From Collybiopsis luxurians FD-317 M1 (taxonomy: Eukaryota > Basidiomycota > Agaricomycetes > Agaricales > Omphalotaceae), in contig KN834804.1 of the NCBI GenBank assembly GCA_000827265.1, forward strand, positions 72,922-136,921: a DNA stretch of 64,000 bases, written 5' to 3'. This document shows, one piece after another, positions 24,872 through 37,200 of this stretch. Under the pieces are notes generated by a model, which searched no databases, had not been told where the DNA came from, and worked only from the letters and a program-made list of their open reading frames with translations. A program made the translations under genes and the position numbers. Every line of letters begins with the position of its first letter. The first letter of the stretch is position 1.

Positions 24872-26536
24872 GAAAAAATAAGACAAATTGATTGTGAAAT
24901 CCGACTAGCGGTTGAAGGAGGTTAGAGTGTCTTGGTCTCTGGCCAGCAGAGACCTCGGAAGAAGAAGAAACTGAAACGACGACCATTCGTTTTCGTGAGC
25001 TTTTAAGCCCTGATCCGAAATGACGGGCCCCCGGAGGCCTAAGGTATCGTTCTATCATTTTGCCATGTCGCAGGATTGACGCATTCTACCAGATTAGCGG
25101 CGAAATATACTCATGTTCCAAGTCGGTCATAGCCTTACCTTACCCTCCTCGTTTTTCCCCTCTTTTCTCTCAGTCCCGAATCTCACGCCTCAATTCTTTG
25201 CTTCCGCATCTTTCGGAGAACACGGTCATGGTCGTTCTCTACAGTCAAATCTACTCGCGTTTTTGTGGGTAATATCACATCATAGCTAAATTTGGTCTTT
25301 CTCTTGGCACAGTGCCTTAATTGTTCCGCCCACATTTTCCAAGACTGAACATCAAAGTCCAACTCCGTCTGAGGGTTCTTACTCTCTTTTGCGTCTCGTA
25401 TCTCCTTTTTTCGAGGCTCTCGGCATTCATCACATCTAGCCTCGGTCATGGGTCACTCATACCAGGAATCCCCGCATTGCCCTGCCATACGGCAAGACAC
25501 TAGTACATAACTACTGTACACACACAACATTGCCGAAAACAATACAACCGTGCTTCACCGTGTGTCGAGTCGGAACAGTCAGGGCCTCGATGTTTTACAC
25601 CATTGCGTCATGGCGCTATGACTGTCTCCCGTTCAGTTGAATTGGTAGAGGAGTTTTGGCGAGCTGGAAACGTACCGTCAGGAGATCGACACTTATACTG
25701 CTCTCTCAGAAACAACTTTGTAAAATCTACAAATCGGACTCGACTTCAATCTAGGTTCCTTTGCAAAAGTGCATGTGAATCTGTTCCTCTGTAATAATGT
25801 AATATCGCCACTCGGCAGTGCGAATTATCACTTACAGTCGAAATCGTAGCGAATAACTCGATAATGATCAAGGTGGCGGCAAATTCATTTTGACAAAGAA
25901 CGAGAGTGGAGCTCATCGGAAGGAGTTAAAATGTAACTACTACCACTACTAAACATAGTCCCTTCAAGAGAGAGTCGGGGATTGACATCGGATTCCGGTG
26001 TTAGTAATACAATGATGAACGATGCCTGCGGTCCGGAAGCGAGTAGGAGTCTGCTCAGCTTAGGATACCGTTCGCTTCTCAACTCTTAGTCCTAATTCAG
26101 CAGCAAAAGCTTTTCGGCCCCATGCATTTGCTTCAGCTGCACGTCGCGGAAGGTCGATCCGCGGAAGATATGCAGAAGAGTCAGCAATCGCCGTTCGGAT
26201 AATGTTAAGACCCGGAATATTAGAGAACTGACTTTCAAGAAATCGGTGTTCGAAAGTTGTCATAAGCCCAAATGAACGCAACACAATATCGCATCAGCGC
26301 GGTATCACTGACGAGAACCAAGGTATCAAGTCATCGCTGACAGATGTCAGTAGTAGCTCACTCAGCGCCCATAATGCTCCGACGTAGTGTCGTGTCAGCC
26401 TACATCATATAAATTACCCGACATCAATGCCTAGTATGTGTTTGACTAGGTGGATGCTTACGGCCGCAAAGCCCATTTTCCGTTGATCATCGTCGCTCGA
26501 GTTCCTCTTCTCTGTCAACGGTTGGAAGCCGGTATC
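24872..26536. other. Intergenic, no gene recognised
   Basis: Short frames only, including an 88-codon Lys/Arg-rich frame at 25449-25183 (minus) without motif. The last part holds the leader of seven-TM gene A: a TATAAATT near 26408 and a stretch (ttgatcatcgtcgctcga near 26482) shared with gene C. Confidence 0.5.
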
Positions 26537-27865
26537 ATGGATATCGATAGTCTGATTATCATCCCGAAGCTGGGATTAGCCATGAAAAATGCAATCGGCA
26601 GATGCATCATTACGTTTGTCTTCTTTGGTGCGCAATATTTTCATCGATTATTCAGAGAAATAGTACTCGAGTACGTGCTCGCTAACTACGGTATTACCAG
26701 GTCTTTACCTTGGAGTTTCAGGACTAGCCATTTTTTTCATAATGTAAGAATTGCGCTTTGAGTTGACTGGATAATAGTACTCATGTTGTTCCGCTTCTCT
26801 AATGCAGCCGCAAAGGTCTTCGATACCGCCCTACACAGATTGCACTTGTACTGCAACTGTGTCTTTTGGTTAGCAGCACCATCACCTTCCTCAGCACCTG
26901 CGTGATAGCGCTCACAATACTACGCTCAATCCTCATTCAACCTATTGCAAGCAATTCATTTTTAGAAAGAGTGAGCAAATTACAGATTCCAGATGGTTAT
27001 ATCTCCATTTTCGGATGGTCTGGTAATATCAATGTCAGTCATCGTCATATCATTAATGATTTGGGCCTTCATCTATTGCTGCTGCGATAGCTTTTGATTG
27101 GAGATACACTGGTGATCTGGAGAGTTTGCGCTATATGGCATGGAAATAAACTCGCTCAGTGGTTTTGGATCCTTCTAGCAATGTGCAATGCAGGTAGGTA
27201 AATCTTCAACCATTAGACTAGTTTGGCCTGACTGAAATCGCAAAAGTGCTACTTATATTGAATGGAATTCGGACAACTATCTTTAGGACATCAAGCCCAG
27301 CTTTTGGGACAGCATTTAGGGACACCTTTTATTTGCTGTTTTCACTCAGCTTGAATGTACTAGCTACATTGGCTATTGCATACAAGGTGTGGTTAATGTA
27401 AGAATATGCCTAAAGCTCCTTGAATGTGCTTGACTATAAGAACTTCCTCACTCAAGAACCAAAGCAACTGGCCAAGGTTTCTTAAGCAGGCCTGGTGAAT
27501 CTCGGGCTTACAAAGTGCTTTGGTTTGTGATAGAATCCGGAGTAATTTTTTGCCTCCTTCAGGTAAGAGATTTATGCTCTAGTGATAGCTGGTTCCTAGC
27601 GGCACTTCTTACGGTTGGAATATTTCAGGCAGTATACTACGCACTTTTGCTGTCAGCTGACTTATCCAGTGGTCATACATTCAATCCAGCTGATTTGTTC
27701 GGAACATTTATCGACCTTGTTGAACCTTTTGCCAGTATGATTTTGGTAAGCAAATTTTGCCCATCCTCATTTCAAAGCTTACCCTACAAAAAATGTATAT
27801 ATTAGCCATTTTATCCTGCTTTAGTTTTTATAATATCCCATATAATTGGAAAATATGATGAATAA
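26537..27865 (+). CDS. Seven-TM Agaricomycete membrane protein A
   Basis: Eight exons (26537-26627, 26701-26743, 26808-27033, 27091-27193, 27247-27397, 27457-27562, 27629-27745, 27806-27865) give 298 residues, all junctions GT-AG and in frame. Hydrophobic segments alternate with short loops: MKNAIGRCIITFVFFG into YLGVSGLAIFFI, the LCLLVSSTITFLSTCVIAL helix, LLIGDTLVIWRVCAIW, FYLLFSLSLNVLATLAIAY, VLWFVIESGVIFCLL, a Tyr-rich helix and a last one ending FIISHIIG. The GDxLVIWRxW and ESGV motifs are typical of a large uncharacterised serpentine family in mushrooms. Genes B and C in the window are paralogues with the same exon plan. No ligand or G-protein role is established. Confidence 0.85.
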
Positions 27866-28634
27866 TAACCAATGCTTAGATTCAAGTGCTTACTGGCATA
27901 CTGTTTTACATTGATCCATGACTTTCAAAGCTTCAATAGCTTACACCAGGGATTTTTTTTGATTGAAAAATGTAGCTTTAGGTCAAGGAATGACAGCGTA
28001 TAGTTACAGCTATTTAATTATTTGTAGTACCGAGTTCAAAAAAATGCACCTTACATAGTGTTTACTACCAATTAAACATGCTATTCATTACTTAAGTATC
28101 TAAAGTAAACAAATCGAGAGAGGCTACAAGGTTCGAATATCCACAAATGGAAAAGAATTACTGAATTTGGACTTTACCGATTGCTTCCGCCGTCGTGTAT
28201 GCATTACCAAATTTGAAGGACTCGCAAGATGACTCATTGAGTCATGTGTAGATATGCATGGAGGGCAATAATGTTAGATTTTTCTGTTGAATTTTCTGTC
28301 CTGTTCATTTATCCTGTTGATTTTGTTCTATCTAAGGGAGAAGCTTGGCCATTGGGGCTACACAGATTCACAAAATAATCATTGACAGCGGTTGAAGAGT
28401 CCTTCAATCAAACTCATCCCGTATCTCATATCCACTTATGTTATTAGCTTAAATTGACTGCAAGCAAATACAGCTGACAAATTACAATCAGTGAGAACGC
28501 CGTAACTACTTTCAAATTAACATATCCCAAAACCTACTGTTTCATTCACTATTTGATCAAAGCAAGTTTGGGGAGGAAGCTAGTAGAGGACCGAGGTTCT
28601 TCCTCAAGTCTGGTAAAGAGTGGCATATTATATA
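27866..28634. other. AT-rich intergenic
   Basis: No gene recognised between the 3' end of gene A and pseudogene D. Confidence 0.5.
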
Positions 28635-29096
28635 CTATTTATTGAATGTTCCAATCAGATGGGAAGCAATAATGACTAAGGCAGGGTATAATGGCTATTA
28701 TGTCCATTTGAAGAAGTTCGAACAAGTAAGGGAAAGATCCAACATACCAAAAATGTTCAACAAAATCTATAAAGGTTCCTGATATATCATATGAGTTGAA
28801 TGTTTGAACTCTGGTTAAGTCAGCTACCATTAAGATTGCATAGTATGTTGCCTGATATTACCAACACAAACAGGGCCATTAGAAGTGGATCAATATGCAG
28901 GAAGGAAAGATTGAAACATATACTTCAATGATACAGAACAAAACTCCAGATTCTATTACAAACCAGAGCACTCTATGTGCTTGGGATTCATCAAGTCTGC
29001 TCATAAATCCTTGGCCTGTTGCTTTAGCTCTTGGATATCCAATAGAGTACATCGGTTGGGTATCTGGTAAGGTTTTTGAGACATACTCACATTAGC
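28635..29096 (-). pseudogene. Seven-TM pseudogene fragment D (exons 5-8)
   Basis: Minus strand keeps the end of exon 5, exon 6 (HRVLWFVIESGVLFCIIE), exon 7 (YYAILMVADLTRVQTFNSYD) and exon 8 (PLYPALVIIASHLIG then stop at 28635-28637), closest to gene B. Exon 7 loses its last codons, so its usual donor is gone. Everything upstream of the exon 5 end is missing. It is a truncated, inactive copy. Confidence 0.8.
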
Positions 29097-31599
29097 CAGA
29101 TCCAGTTAATTTTTCCTCAAATTCATCACCTGAGCCCCTACAGTAATAAGTGAGATCTGAGCTAGTAATGAACTTGCAAAGAATCCACTTTTAACCCAAT
29201 CAGATCAGACTGAAAGGTATAGTATGCGAGTAAGGAGGTTGTCAAAGGTTCCCTTGTGTATAATTGAATAGTGGAACACAGTCAAAGAGAAAGGAAAGGG
29301 TTATGTAGACTTCATTGGTCAACATTGCCAAACACAATTAATACAGAAGAAATGGAAGTGGGGGGGGGGTGTAAAGGTCAATGAGCTTGACTACCAGTCT
29401 TGCTCAGTCAGTGTTGTCGAAGCAACTGAACACCACAAGCTTAGCCAGCTATACTGGAGTTCACTTGTCTTCAGGCTTATTAGGTGCATTCCTAAGGTCA
29501 CTTGGAATAAGGAAGCTTATACAGCACAATCCGCAGGTCACTTTGGTCCCTTCGTTGAACAAGAACCACCAACAATGCTTATACGGCGCAATCTGCAGGT
29601 CACCTTGCAGGCTTTTTACACACTCTACTTCATTTCAAGTGGGCTTAGTGTATTCAGACTGTCTTCACTGAAGCTTATACAAGTCACTGACTGTTCAACC
29701 TATGCCTTTGTAGACTAGAGCCTGGGTGGTATATGCTGGGGAGGTGAGGTCCATATGAGGTTCACCCTATATCCAGTCCCTCTCCTCAAGATATGTCAAC
29801 AACTTTGCAGTCTAGTTTCTGGGAGTTTCAAATGGAAATTCCTATTCAACTGAGTCCAGTGGTCAACGTGAGTGATTATAGCTATTAACAGCTAAGACAC
29901 TTTAACCCCATTGATAATCTTGCCACTCTAGCAAATTGAGATAGGCTCATATCCAAAACTGAGATTCATGCTATCTACTATTACACCTTTTATACTGTAC
30001 AGTACCCTAGCATTCCTAAATATTATTAATATGCATACATCCCAAAGTATTTCTATTTCTATGAATTTGTTTGAATAAACCTTGTAGAACCTTCTTTTGG
30101 TTTCGGCAAGGTACTATTTTTGGTTCATTGAAGTATCATTAAGCCAGAGGCTAAAGGTTCATTCTGCTTCTGCCTGTTCTGCAGTCCTCTGTTGGCCTAT
30201 CAGGCTTCCACAATTTCTTGTTGACTCAAGTCATGTCCAATTTTTATCAGGAGCCCAGCGAGCCAAGCAATTGTCTCCACCCTTTCAGCCAATAACAATA
30301 TTCATGTTTCCTGGCCGGTAGATCTCTTTACACCTATACCATGCTTTGACAACTATTATTAGTACTGCCAAGACAGTCCAGACTTTCAGTCATTGAGTTT
30401 TGCCTCAATGATATCACCCATGTGTCATGTCACAGAACGAAGTCAGCGGAGCCACCTATGACTTCCACGTGATCGTTCATCCTCATCCTATCAATGCCAT
30501 AGAAGCAGACCGAGTTGACAAGGCCTTGTTAATCCAGACTTCGTTGAACACATTCCCTTCATTGACATACTTCGTTACTCAGTCATCAATGTAGCATGAG
30601 CTTTTTGTTTTATCCCTTATGAATAGAAGTCCTTCGACAACCTAGGCCATATTGTGTTTGAGAGATTTTAATAAGCTTTGTTGACTGTGATCCATCAGTC
30701 GCCAACACTTCCTCACAAGCCACTCAGGACTTATAGTATAGGTGCATCACAAGGTACCTTAAACATGTACTGTCATTCAGTGACCCATATTGGTACAATA
30801 GGTCTCTCCAGATTTGACTGACAGCTTCAGGCTCACTACAGTCCTCAATATACCACATAATTGAACATATGAAACACAGGATCAAGTGTTTTGTTTAGAT
30901 TTGAACTGTAGCTGGAAAATCGGCTTATCAATGGAGTCCAAACCCCCATCATCCAAGATTACATTATTCCATGCCTGTGCTAGGAGCTGAGAAGCTGTTA
31001 CTGAGTTACAAGTGTATGGAATGCAATGGAATGCCAAGTTTTTGTGGTGATGAAATCTGTGCCAGATTCTTAACAGGCAATTTTATATTAATGGCACTAT
31101 ACTGATGACACAGCAATATATTACAGTTTCCATCATAATTACATTACAGTTAAATCACCATTTATTGAGAGTCTAGACTAAGCTGGAAGGCGGCAGTGTT
31201 TCAGTCACCAGGTAGGCACCACCGCGCAGAGCATGAGTAGCTGCCATGTGGCAGCATTGGCCCACTACCAATGGCAGGGCCTCAAGTGAAAGTCTATGTT
31301 GTCCCTGTGGCTATTCATTAGTGCTAAGTCCTGAGTGATTAGCTCCACAGTGACATTACCAAAAAGAAGAGTAAGAGAGCAAGGAAGACAGGGTTATTGT
31401 CTGCTGAGATGGATTCAAATCTGAAAGCATTTCTCAATAGCTGCTATGCCAAATGATCCTGTGTCTGTTAAGATCTAGTCAAATTTAGGACCTAATTAGG
31501 AACCAAATTGAGGCCTTAAACCTAACCTTAAGTCTTAAGCACATCACTGCTCAATGATGTTTCCCAAAACAATTCCGCATGCCATTTGTTGGAATGTCC
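29097..31599. other. AT-rich gene-free region with short repeats
   Basis: No gene or element recognised. Between 29500 and 29690 a short word recurs (gcttatac-gcrcaatc-gcaggtcac and a partial third copy gcttatacaagtcac), a weak tandem array. Confidence 0.45.
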
Positions 31600-31940
31600 C
31601 TGGCTCTGGACAAGCTTTAGGAAGCAGAAAAACTTTCCCAAGCTTGCATTCGCCCTTGCAAGTATTGAACTCCAGATGGTAAATTAAAATTGGCTTTTCG
31701 CCGAAAAGTCAATTTGCGCTTGGGCTTCATTGGCCCAATGCCTTTCTCTTCATTATGGAAAATTTAATGAGCCCAGTTTCTCGAGAGTTTAGAAGGCTGC
31801 ACCAGCACCAGTGCCCGCCACGCGTTTGCCTCCAGCACTGGTATATCCAAATTAAGTTACTCATTGACAGATGCAAATCACCTCGCAATCGGTGAACAGT
31901 TGTATCTGTATCTTATGAATTTGTTGATATCAAAGCCTTG
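31600..31940. repeat. Orphan copy of the gene C upstream region
   Basis: This stretch aligns by eye with 34170-34500, the leader of seven-TM gene C. Shared words include a ttggyytttcgccga block, tttctctt, cgccacgcgtt and tgacagatgcrartcacct in the same order. Here it abuts the 3' end of gene B and faces no start codon, so it is a displaced promoter duplicate. Confidence 0.65.
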
Positions 31941-32029
31941 CCATTTGATACAAACAAGTTCTCAGGAGTAATTTAATAGAGCTTCTTGTAAACTTGCGGG
32001 GCTTACTGCATACAATTCCAATGCCGTGA

Positions 32030-33389
32030 TTATTCATTAGATGTTCCAATCAGACGGGATATTATAATAACTAAGGCTGGGTAGAATGGCTGTTATATTC
32101 ATTCAGAAAATTGTGAACAAATGTGAGATTTGGAAGGGTTTCAACTTACCAAAATCATGCTACAAAATGGTCTAACAAAATCTATAAAGGTTCCAGATAT
32201 ATCATAGGAGTTGAAGGTTTGAACTTTGCTTAAGTCAGCTGCCATTAAGATTGCATAGTATGCTGCCTGTGATTTCCAACACAAGCAGAGCGATCAGAGG
32301 TGAATGGGAATGCTGGAAGAACAAGAAATATATACCTCGATAATACAAAATATGACTCCAGATTCTACAAGAAACCAAAGCACTCTATGTGTTTGGGATT
32401 CACCTTGTCTGCTCATATATCCTTCGCCTGTTGTATTTTCGCTTCAATAGACCATGTTAGTCAGGTGTCAGGTGAAGTTTTTGGGACATGCCAGCACTCA
32501 CATTGACCAGATCTTGTATCCAACAGCTAGTGTACTCAGAACATTCAATACAATAGAAAATAGCAAGTAAATAGAATTCTTGAATGCTGTTCCGAAGGTT
32601 TGGGCTGGTGGAAATACAACGTCACTGTGAAGTCCATTTAAAACAAGAAGTGCTTTCAACCAATATCGACAACAGTTAGTACAAAGCCTATGAAAGAAAA
32701 CAATTGAGAACATTGACTCACTGATATTGCCTATTGCTAGAAGGATCCAAATGAATTGCATAAGTTTATTTCCATGCCATATTGCCCAGACTCTCCAGAT
32801 TACTATTATGTCTCCGACTATGAGCTGAAGCAGTCAGAAGAAAGAATGATGAGCCATTGATTTATTAAGTATATGATAATACTAACATTGAAATCACCTG
32901 ACCATCCAAAAATTAAAACATAAAGAGTGGGAATATTCAGTATATTCATTCTGTCTGGAGGCCCTGAAGACTGGCTCGCGTGTGATTGACTCATTGGTAT
33001 GGTCTGTATCACTTGTAGCGCCAGCACACAAGTGCTGAGGAAGAGAATTGTGTTGCTCAACAAGAGACACAGTTGCAAGAAGAGGGCGATCTGTCGGGGG
33101 CGGTTTCCAAGTCCTCTCTGGCTGTATAAGGATGAGGAATGAGTGCAACATACTGAGTACTCAAGTTATCAAGTCCAATTGAATTACTCACCTTAGGCAA
33201 TAAATGGCTGATCCTGAAACACCTAGATAGAGGCCTATGAATGTCATATTCAGCAATTACATTCATACCACAGTTGAGTTTATCCAGTGAATATTACAAA
33301 CCAAAAAGAACAAATGTAATGATGCATCTACCAACGGCATTTTTCAAGGCGTACCCCATCTCAGACATGACAACCTGATTGTCTACCAT
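32030..33389 (-). CDS. Seven-TM Agaricomycete membrane protein B
   Basis: Eight exons (33302-33389, 33192-33234, 32887-33121, 32722-32824, 32502-32652, 32336-32441, 32150-32266, 32030-32089) give 300 residues. Exon sizes equal those of gene A or C except exon 3, which is 9 nt longer in a loop. Landmarks: YALKNAVGRCIITFVLFG, LCLLLSNTILFLSTCVLAL, IVGDIIVIWRVWAIW, VLWFLVESGVIFCII and PFYPALVIIISRLIG. No lesion seen. It lies opposite to A and C, so an inversion or inverted duplication occurred. Confidence 0.85.
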
Positions 33390-34612
33390 AGCTTTAGATC
33401 TAGGGGAGTAAAAGGAATGGAGGTAGGGCCTGGAGGAGAGAGGGCCAACAGGAAATATGCGTTTGGCAGTAAGTGTTCCAACCTGGCCCCAGAAACGGGG
33501 CATTGATATGAAATGTTATATATAATTGCATCTCTGTTAACATACTGAGATGACTCAGGGAGAGGTTTCAAAATTGTGAGGCGGTGGGTGACTAGCATCT
33601 GTCAGTAATATTCACAATAGCACCCGGTACCAAATTCAAAGTTAAGTTTTAGTGTCTAGCCTACACACCAGTAGATGCAAGCATATTAGTGCTAGGTTTG
33701 CTATGTCTTTTTTTATCAAAGGCCAAGATTCACTAAGTTTAGGCACGGTCTAGGAAAAGGACTGATCCTACCGCGCAGCGCAATCCGTTTGAGCAAAGCA
33801 ATATCTCCTTCCGGAGGTATTTGTGTTTCCCTTCATTTCATGAATAGCGCAGTATAGCCATCAGGCAGGGCTAACTATCACTCTTCCTTGCAATTTTGCC
33901 TGGCACAGCAAGTTGTAGACCATCAGTCCACAATCAAGACTCTGGGGATGACCGTCACAAGAGGACTCTCATGAGCGCTTACTTAGGTACTGGTAAGATA
34001 GGATAAAATTGGTGAGGACCGATTCTTAAAGTATCTACCGAATTTGTCCCAAAGATAAAGTTTGAATGTAGAGAGAATGCATGCCATTTTTGTAATCAGA
34101 AGCGCAGTTGCTGTAAACGTTACCGCCATTTCCCGAGTTCGGTGAGCCCGATTCAGTCGTCACCATTATATTTCCCAACAATTCCGATCTGCCCTAGCAA
34201 TTACGAAAGGTCGTCCCGCGGATGGTAATTTAAAGTTGGTCTTTCGCCGAGGAGTCAGTGGTTGCACTTTGAGTTTCGTTGGCCCCATGCTTTTCTCTTT
34301 CTTCTCTTGAACCATAAATGAATTCGGTATTTCGAGAATCTAGAAGAAAGCACCATCACACTAGTGGCCGCCACGCGTTCGCCTTCTGCTCATCCGAAGT
34401 GGGTCACTAATTGACAGATGCGAGTCACCTTCAATGCGACGTGAACGCGCGAACGCAACGTGGACGGCTGTACCTGCTTCTTATAAATGACTTGACGTCG
34501 ATATGTACCTATGTACCTAGTATTGGACTGGGCGGACCAACGAGGCCTTTTCTCGTTGATCATCGTCGCTCGACGTACTACTGTTCTCTGCCAAGGGTTC
34601 GAGGCGGGAATC
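33390..34612. other. Intergenic between divergent seven-TM genes B and C
   Basis: No gene seen. From about 34170 it holds the gene C leader, with TATAAATG at 34492-34499 about 115 bp before the ATG, and the leader block also found upstream of gene A. Confidence 0.5.
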
Positions 34613-35987
34613 ATGGATGTCGACAATTTGATCCTCCCTCAGCTGGGATATGTTCTAAAAAACGCGATTGGTAGATGCATCATCACGTTCTTTTTTTTCG
34701 GTTCGCGAGTTCCATTAGTTGAACGGAAGTACTCGAGTAGCTGTCGGTCGCTAACTATACGGTTTTATAGGTCTTTATCTCGGAGTGTCAGGACTGGTTG
34801 TATTTCTCATAGTGTAAGGATTTGCGCCCCCCAACTCGACTCGGTGATAGCCCAACTGAATTCGCCGTGTTTTTTTTCTTGACTTCAGCCGCAACGGACT
34901 TCGGAAGTTCCCTCGACAGATTGCGCTAGTGCTACAACTGTGTCTCTTGTTCAGCAGCGCCATTGCCTTCATTAGCACCTGCGTGATAGCGCTGACTGTC
35001 ATCCGTACAATCTTAATTCAACCAGATGCCAGCGTTTCGCTTTTGGAAAGGGTGCTCCAATTGAAGATTCCTGGCTTCTATATCGCTATTTTTGGATGGA
35101 CTGGGCTTATCAGTGTCAGTCGCTGTCATATCCTTCAACCGAATCCTTGGTCTGACGGCTTGTCTATTATTTTTCGTGACCGCGCACGATAGCTCATGGT
35201 TGGAGATGCACTGGTGATCTGGAGAGTTTGGGCGGTATGGCGTGGAAATAAACTAGCGCAGTGGATGTGGATGTTTCTGGGGATATGCAATACAGGTGAG
35301 TAAAATGAAAGCATTGCGGTCGGGTCGCCTTTACTGACTTTGTACCGTATGATAGCATTACTTCTTTTGAGTGGCATTCGAACCAGCGGCGTACTGGCAT
35401 CGACTGTTGCTCAAGGTGATGCTTCCAGTCAATCTTTTCAAACGGCTTTGAGGGATAATTTTTATTTGCTATTTTCACTCACATTGAATGCCCTGGCAAC
35501 GTTTGCTACTGCGTACAAAATGTCAATGATGTAAATCTCCATCTCCACTATTCCTTCTGGATACCTGCTCAATACATCGCACTCCAGAACCCACGCGACT
35601 GGCCAAGGATATTTGAGCGGGCCTGGCGAATCCCGGGCACACAGAGTGCTTTGGTTTGTGGTGGAATCCGGAGTGGTGTTTTGCATGATTCAAGTATATG
35701 GCCGAGTTTTTACTGGTGTCTACAGTCTTGAGCTGATCTTCTTATACTTAATTTTAGGCAGCATATTTCGCAATTTTAATTTCGGCTTATCTATCCAGCA
35801 GCCAATCCTTCAGCACCTCCAACACATTTGGAACATTCACAGAAATTGTGGAACCTTTTGCCAGTATGCTTCTGGTGAGTTAATTCTTGTCCGTTCCCGA
35901 TTCAACCTTCTGAAATGAATACCATAGCCATTTTACCCTTCTTTAATCTTTATAGTATCTCACCTAATTGGAAAAGAAGAGGAATAA
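34613..35987 (+). CDS. Seven-TM Agaricomycete membrane protein C
   Basis: Eight exons (34613-34700, 34771-34813, 34889-35114, 35193-35295, 35356-35530, 35588-35693, 35758-35874, 35928-35987) give 305 residues in frame. Landmarks: VLKNAIGRCIITFFFFG, LCLLFSSAIAFISTCVIAL, MVGDALVIWRVWAVW, FYLLFSLTLNALATFATAY, VLWFVVESGVVFCMIQ and PFYPSLIFIVSHLIG. It is closest to gene A and shares the 5' leader and intron positions. A 24-nt longer exon 5 adds a loop after RTSG. Probably plasma-membrane or endomembrane; function unknown. Confidence 0.85.
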
Positions 35988-36120
35988 TATTAATATCTTA
36001 AAACTTGAACAACGTTGCTTTTGATCAGAGGAAATATGTTGACAAGGGTATACTTGTAAAGTAAATTTCTGCAGGGGTTGTAGCTCAGCCGGGAAAACAC
36101 AGTTGGCAGAGAGAAATTAT
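35988..36120. other. Gene C 3' flank with tRNA-like word
   Basis: Contains ggggttgtagctcagccgg at 36074-36092, which resembles the 5' half of a tRNA, but no matching 3' half exists. Confidence 0.4.
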
Positions 36121-36290
36121 ATCGACATTCAGTGCTCAGCATTCATTGATTTGTGGAAATAGTCAACACCAACATGCATCTGACCAATAAAAAATAATCA
36201 TCCTTGTTCTTCGTCTCCTTGCTGCTGCAAGTTTCCAAGAACCTAGAAAACCTATGAAACCTTAATTTGTCGTCGAATGGGAGAAAGAGA
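36121..36290. repeat. Left arm of an imperfect inverted repeat
   Basis: The reverse complement of 36955-37145 matches this stretch along its whole length. Most differences are CpG in the right arm against TpG or CpA here. It has no promoter role now, since no gene starts beside it. Confidence 0.75.
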
Positions 36291-36954
36291 GTAGGTACCC
36301 AGATTGCCTCTGCAAATGCCTTTTTTGGAGTTAGATGGGAGTCTTTATATGAGCCTTCGTTGCGGACCTCTATCGGTGTCGTGGGAAAGATTCAGGTCAC
36401 GACGCCGGCGGTACGCTCAGTGGTACCCGCCGCCCATCTATCTATCAACTTTATTTGCACTCCTTGTTGCCATACCCAAATCCAGGGTGAACCCCCGTTT
36501 TGCACTGAATCATTCCATCTGCCAACTCCAATCACTTGAACGCCAGCTGGTACTTAGGTTCGACGAGAATAGACAGCACTAAACTAAGACTCGGTACGCC
36601 TTTCTGCCGACCGTTCACCTGAGCGCGGCGCTGATTTCTTTTTGGTCTCTTGCCAGCCTTCCACCTTCAGGAGATGGGTCAAAAAGAAGCAAAGACATAC
36701 ATACGAAGGTTTGGGAGGCGACAGCTGTCAGTTAAGACATATATTCCCTGTCGGGGACGGCGCCGCTCGCGTCAAAACATTGGAATTGGAACAGACGCTG
36801 ACATTTGGATTTGGAGCGCCCAGGGTCATAGGATTTAGGATTCCGGAGAATCATTGATTTCACGAACGAAAAGCCAGGAGAGGGAAAAGAGGCTGTGTGA
36901 CATCCGACAGACAGTCCAGACAAGGGGTTTCAACTCAAACGTCCGCCTTCCCAT

Positions 36955-37145
36955 CGTTCCTTCGTCCACCGTTCTTTTTCTCCCATCCGACGACGAAGGA
37001 TTCATAGGTTTTCTGGGTTCTTGGACACTTGCAGCAGCGAGGAGACGAAGAATAATAAAGATATTTTTTTTGGTCGGACGCGTGTTAGCGTTGACTATTT
37101 CCACAAATCGACGAACGCTGAGCGCTGAGCGTCGAATACACATCT
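36955..37145. repeat. Right arm of the inverted repeat (5' leader of the 37201 gene)
   Basis: This arm keeps its CpG sites and lies directly upstream of the single-TM gene at 37201. It is probably the source copy. The spacer to the left arm is about 660 bp and holds no recognised gene. Confidence 0.75.
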
Positions 37146-37200
37146 ACACCCCAGTCATCACCATTTCAGCTCTTTCACCTTATCGACATTGCTATACACC

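Noticed and set aside
29381..30321. Open frames of 74-96 codons in the AT-rich region as genes or a transposon
   Set aside because: No domain, no terminal repeats, no relation to other parts of the window.
36074..36110. Possible tRNA gene (ggggttgtagctcagccggg)
   Set aside because: Only a 5' acceptor/D-arm-like stretch; no anticodon loop, T arm or pairing 3' acceptor follows.
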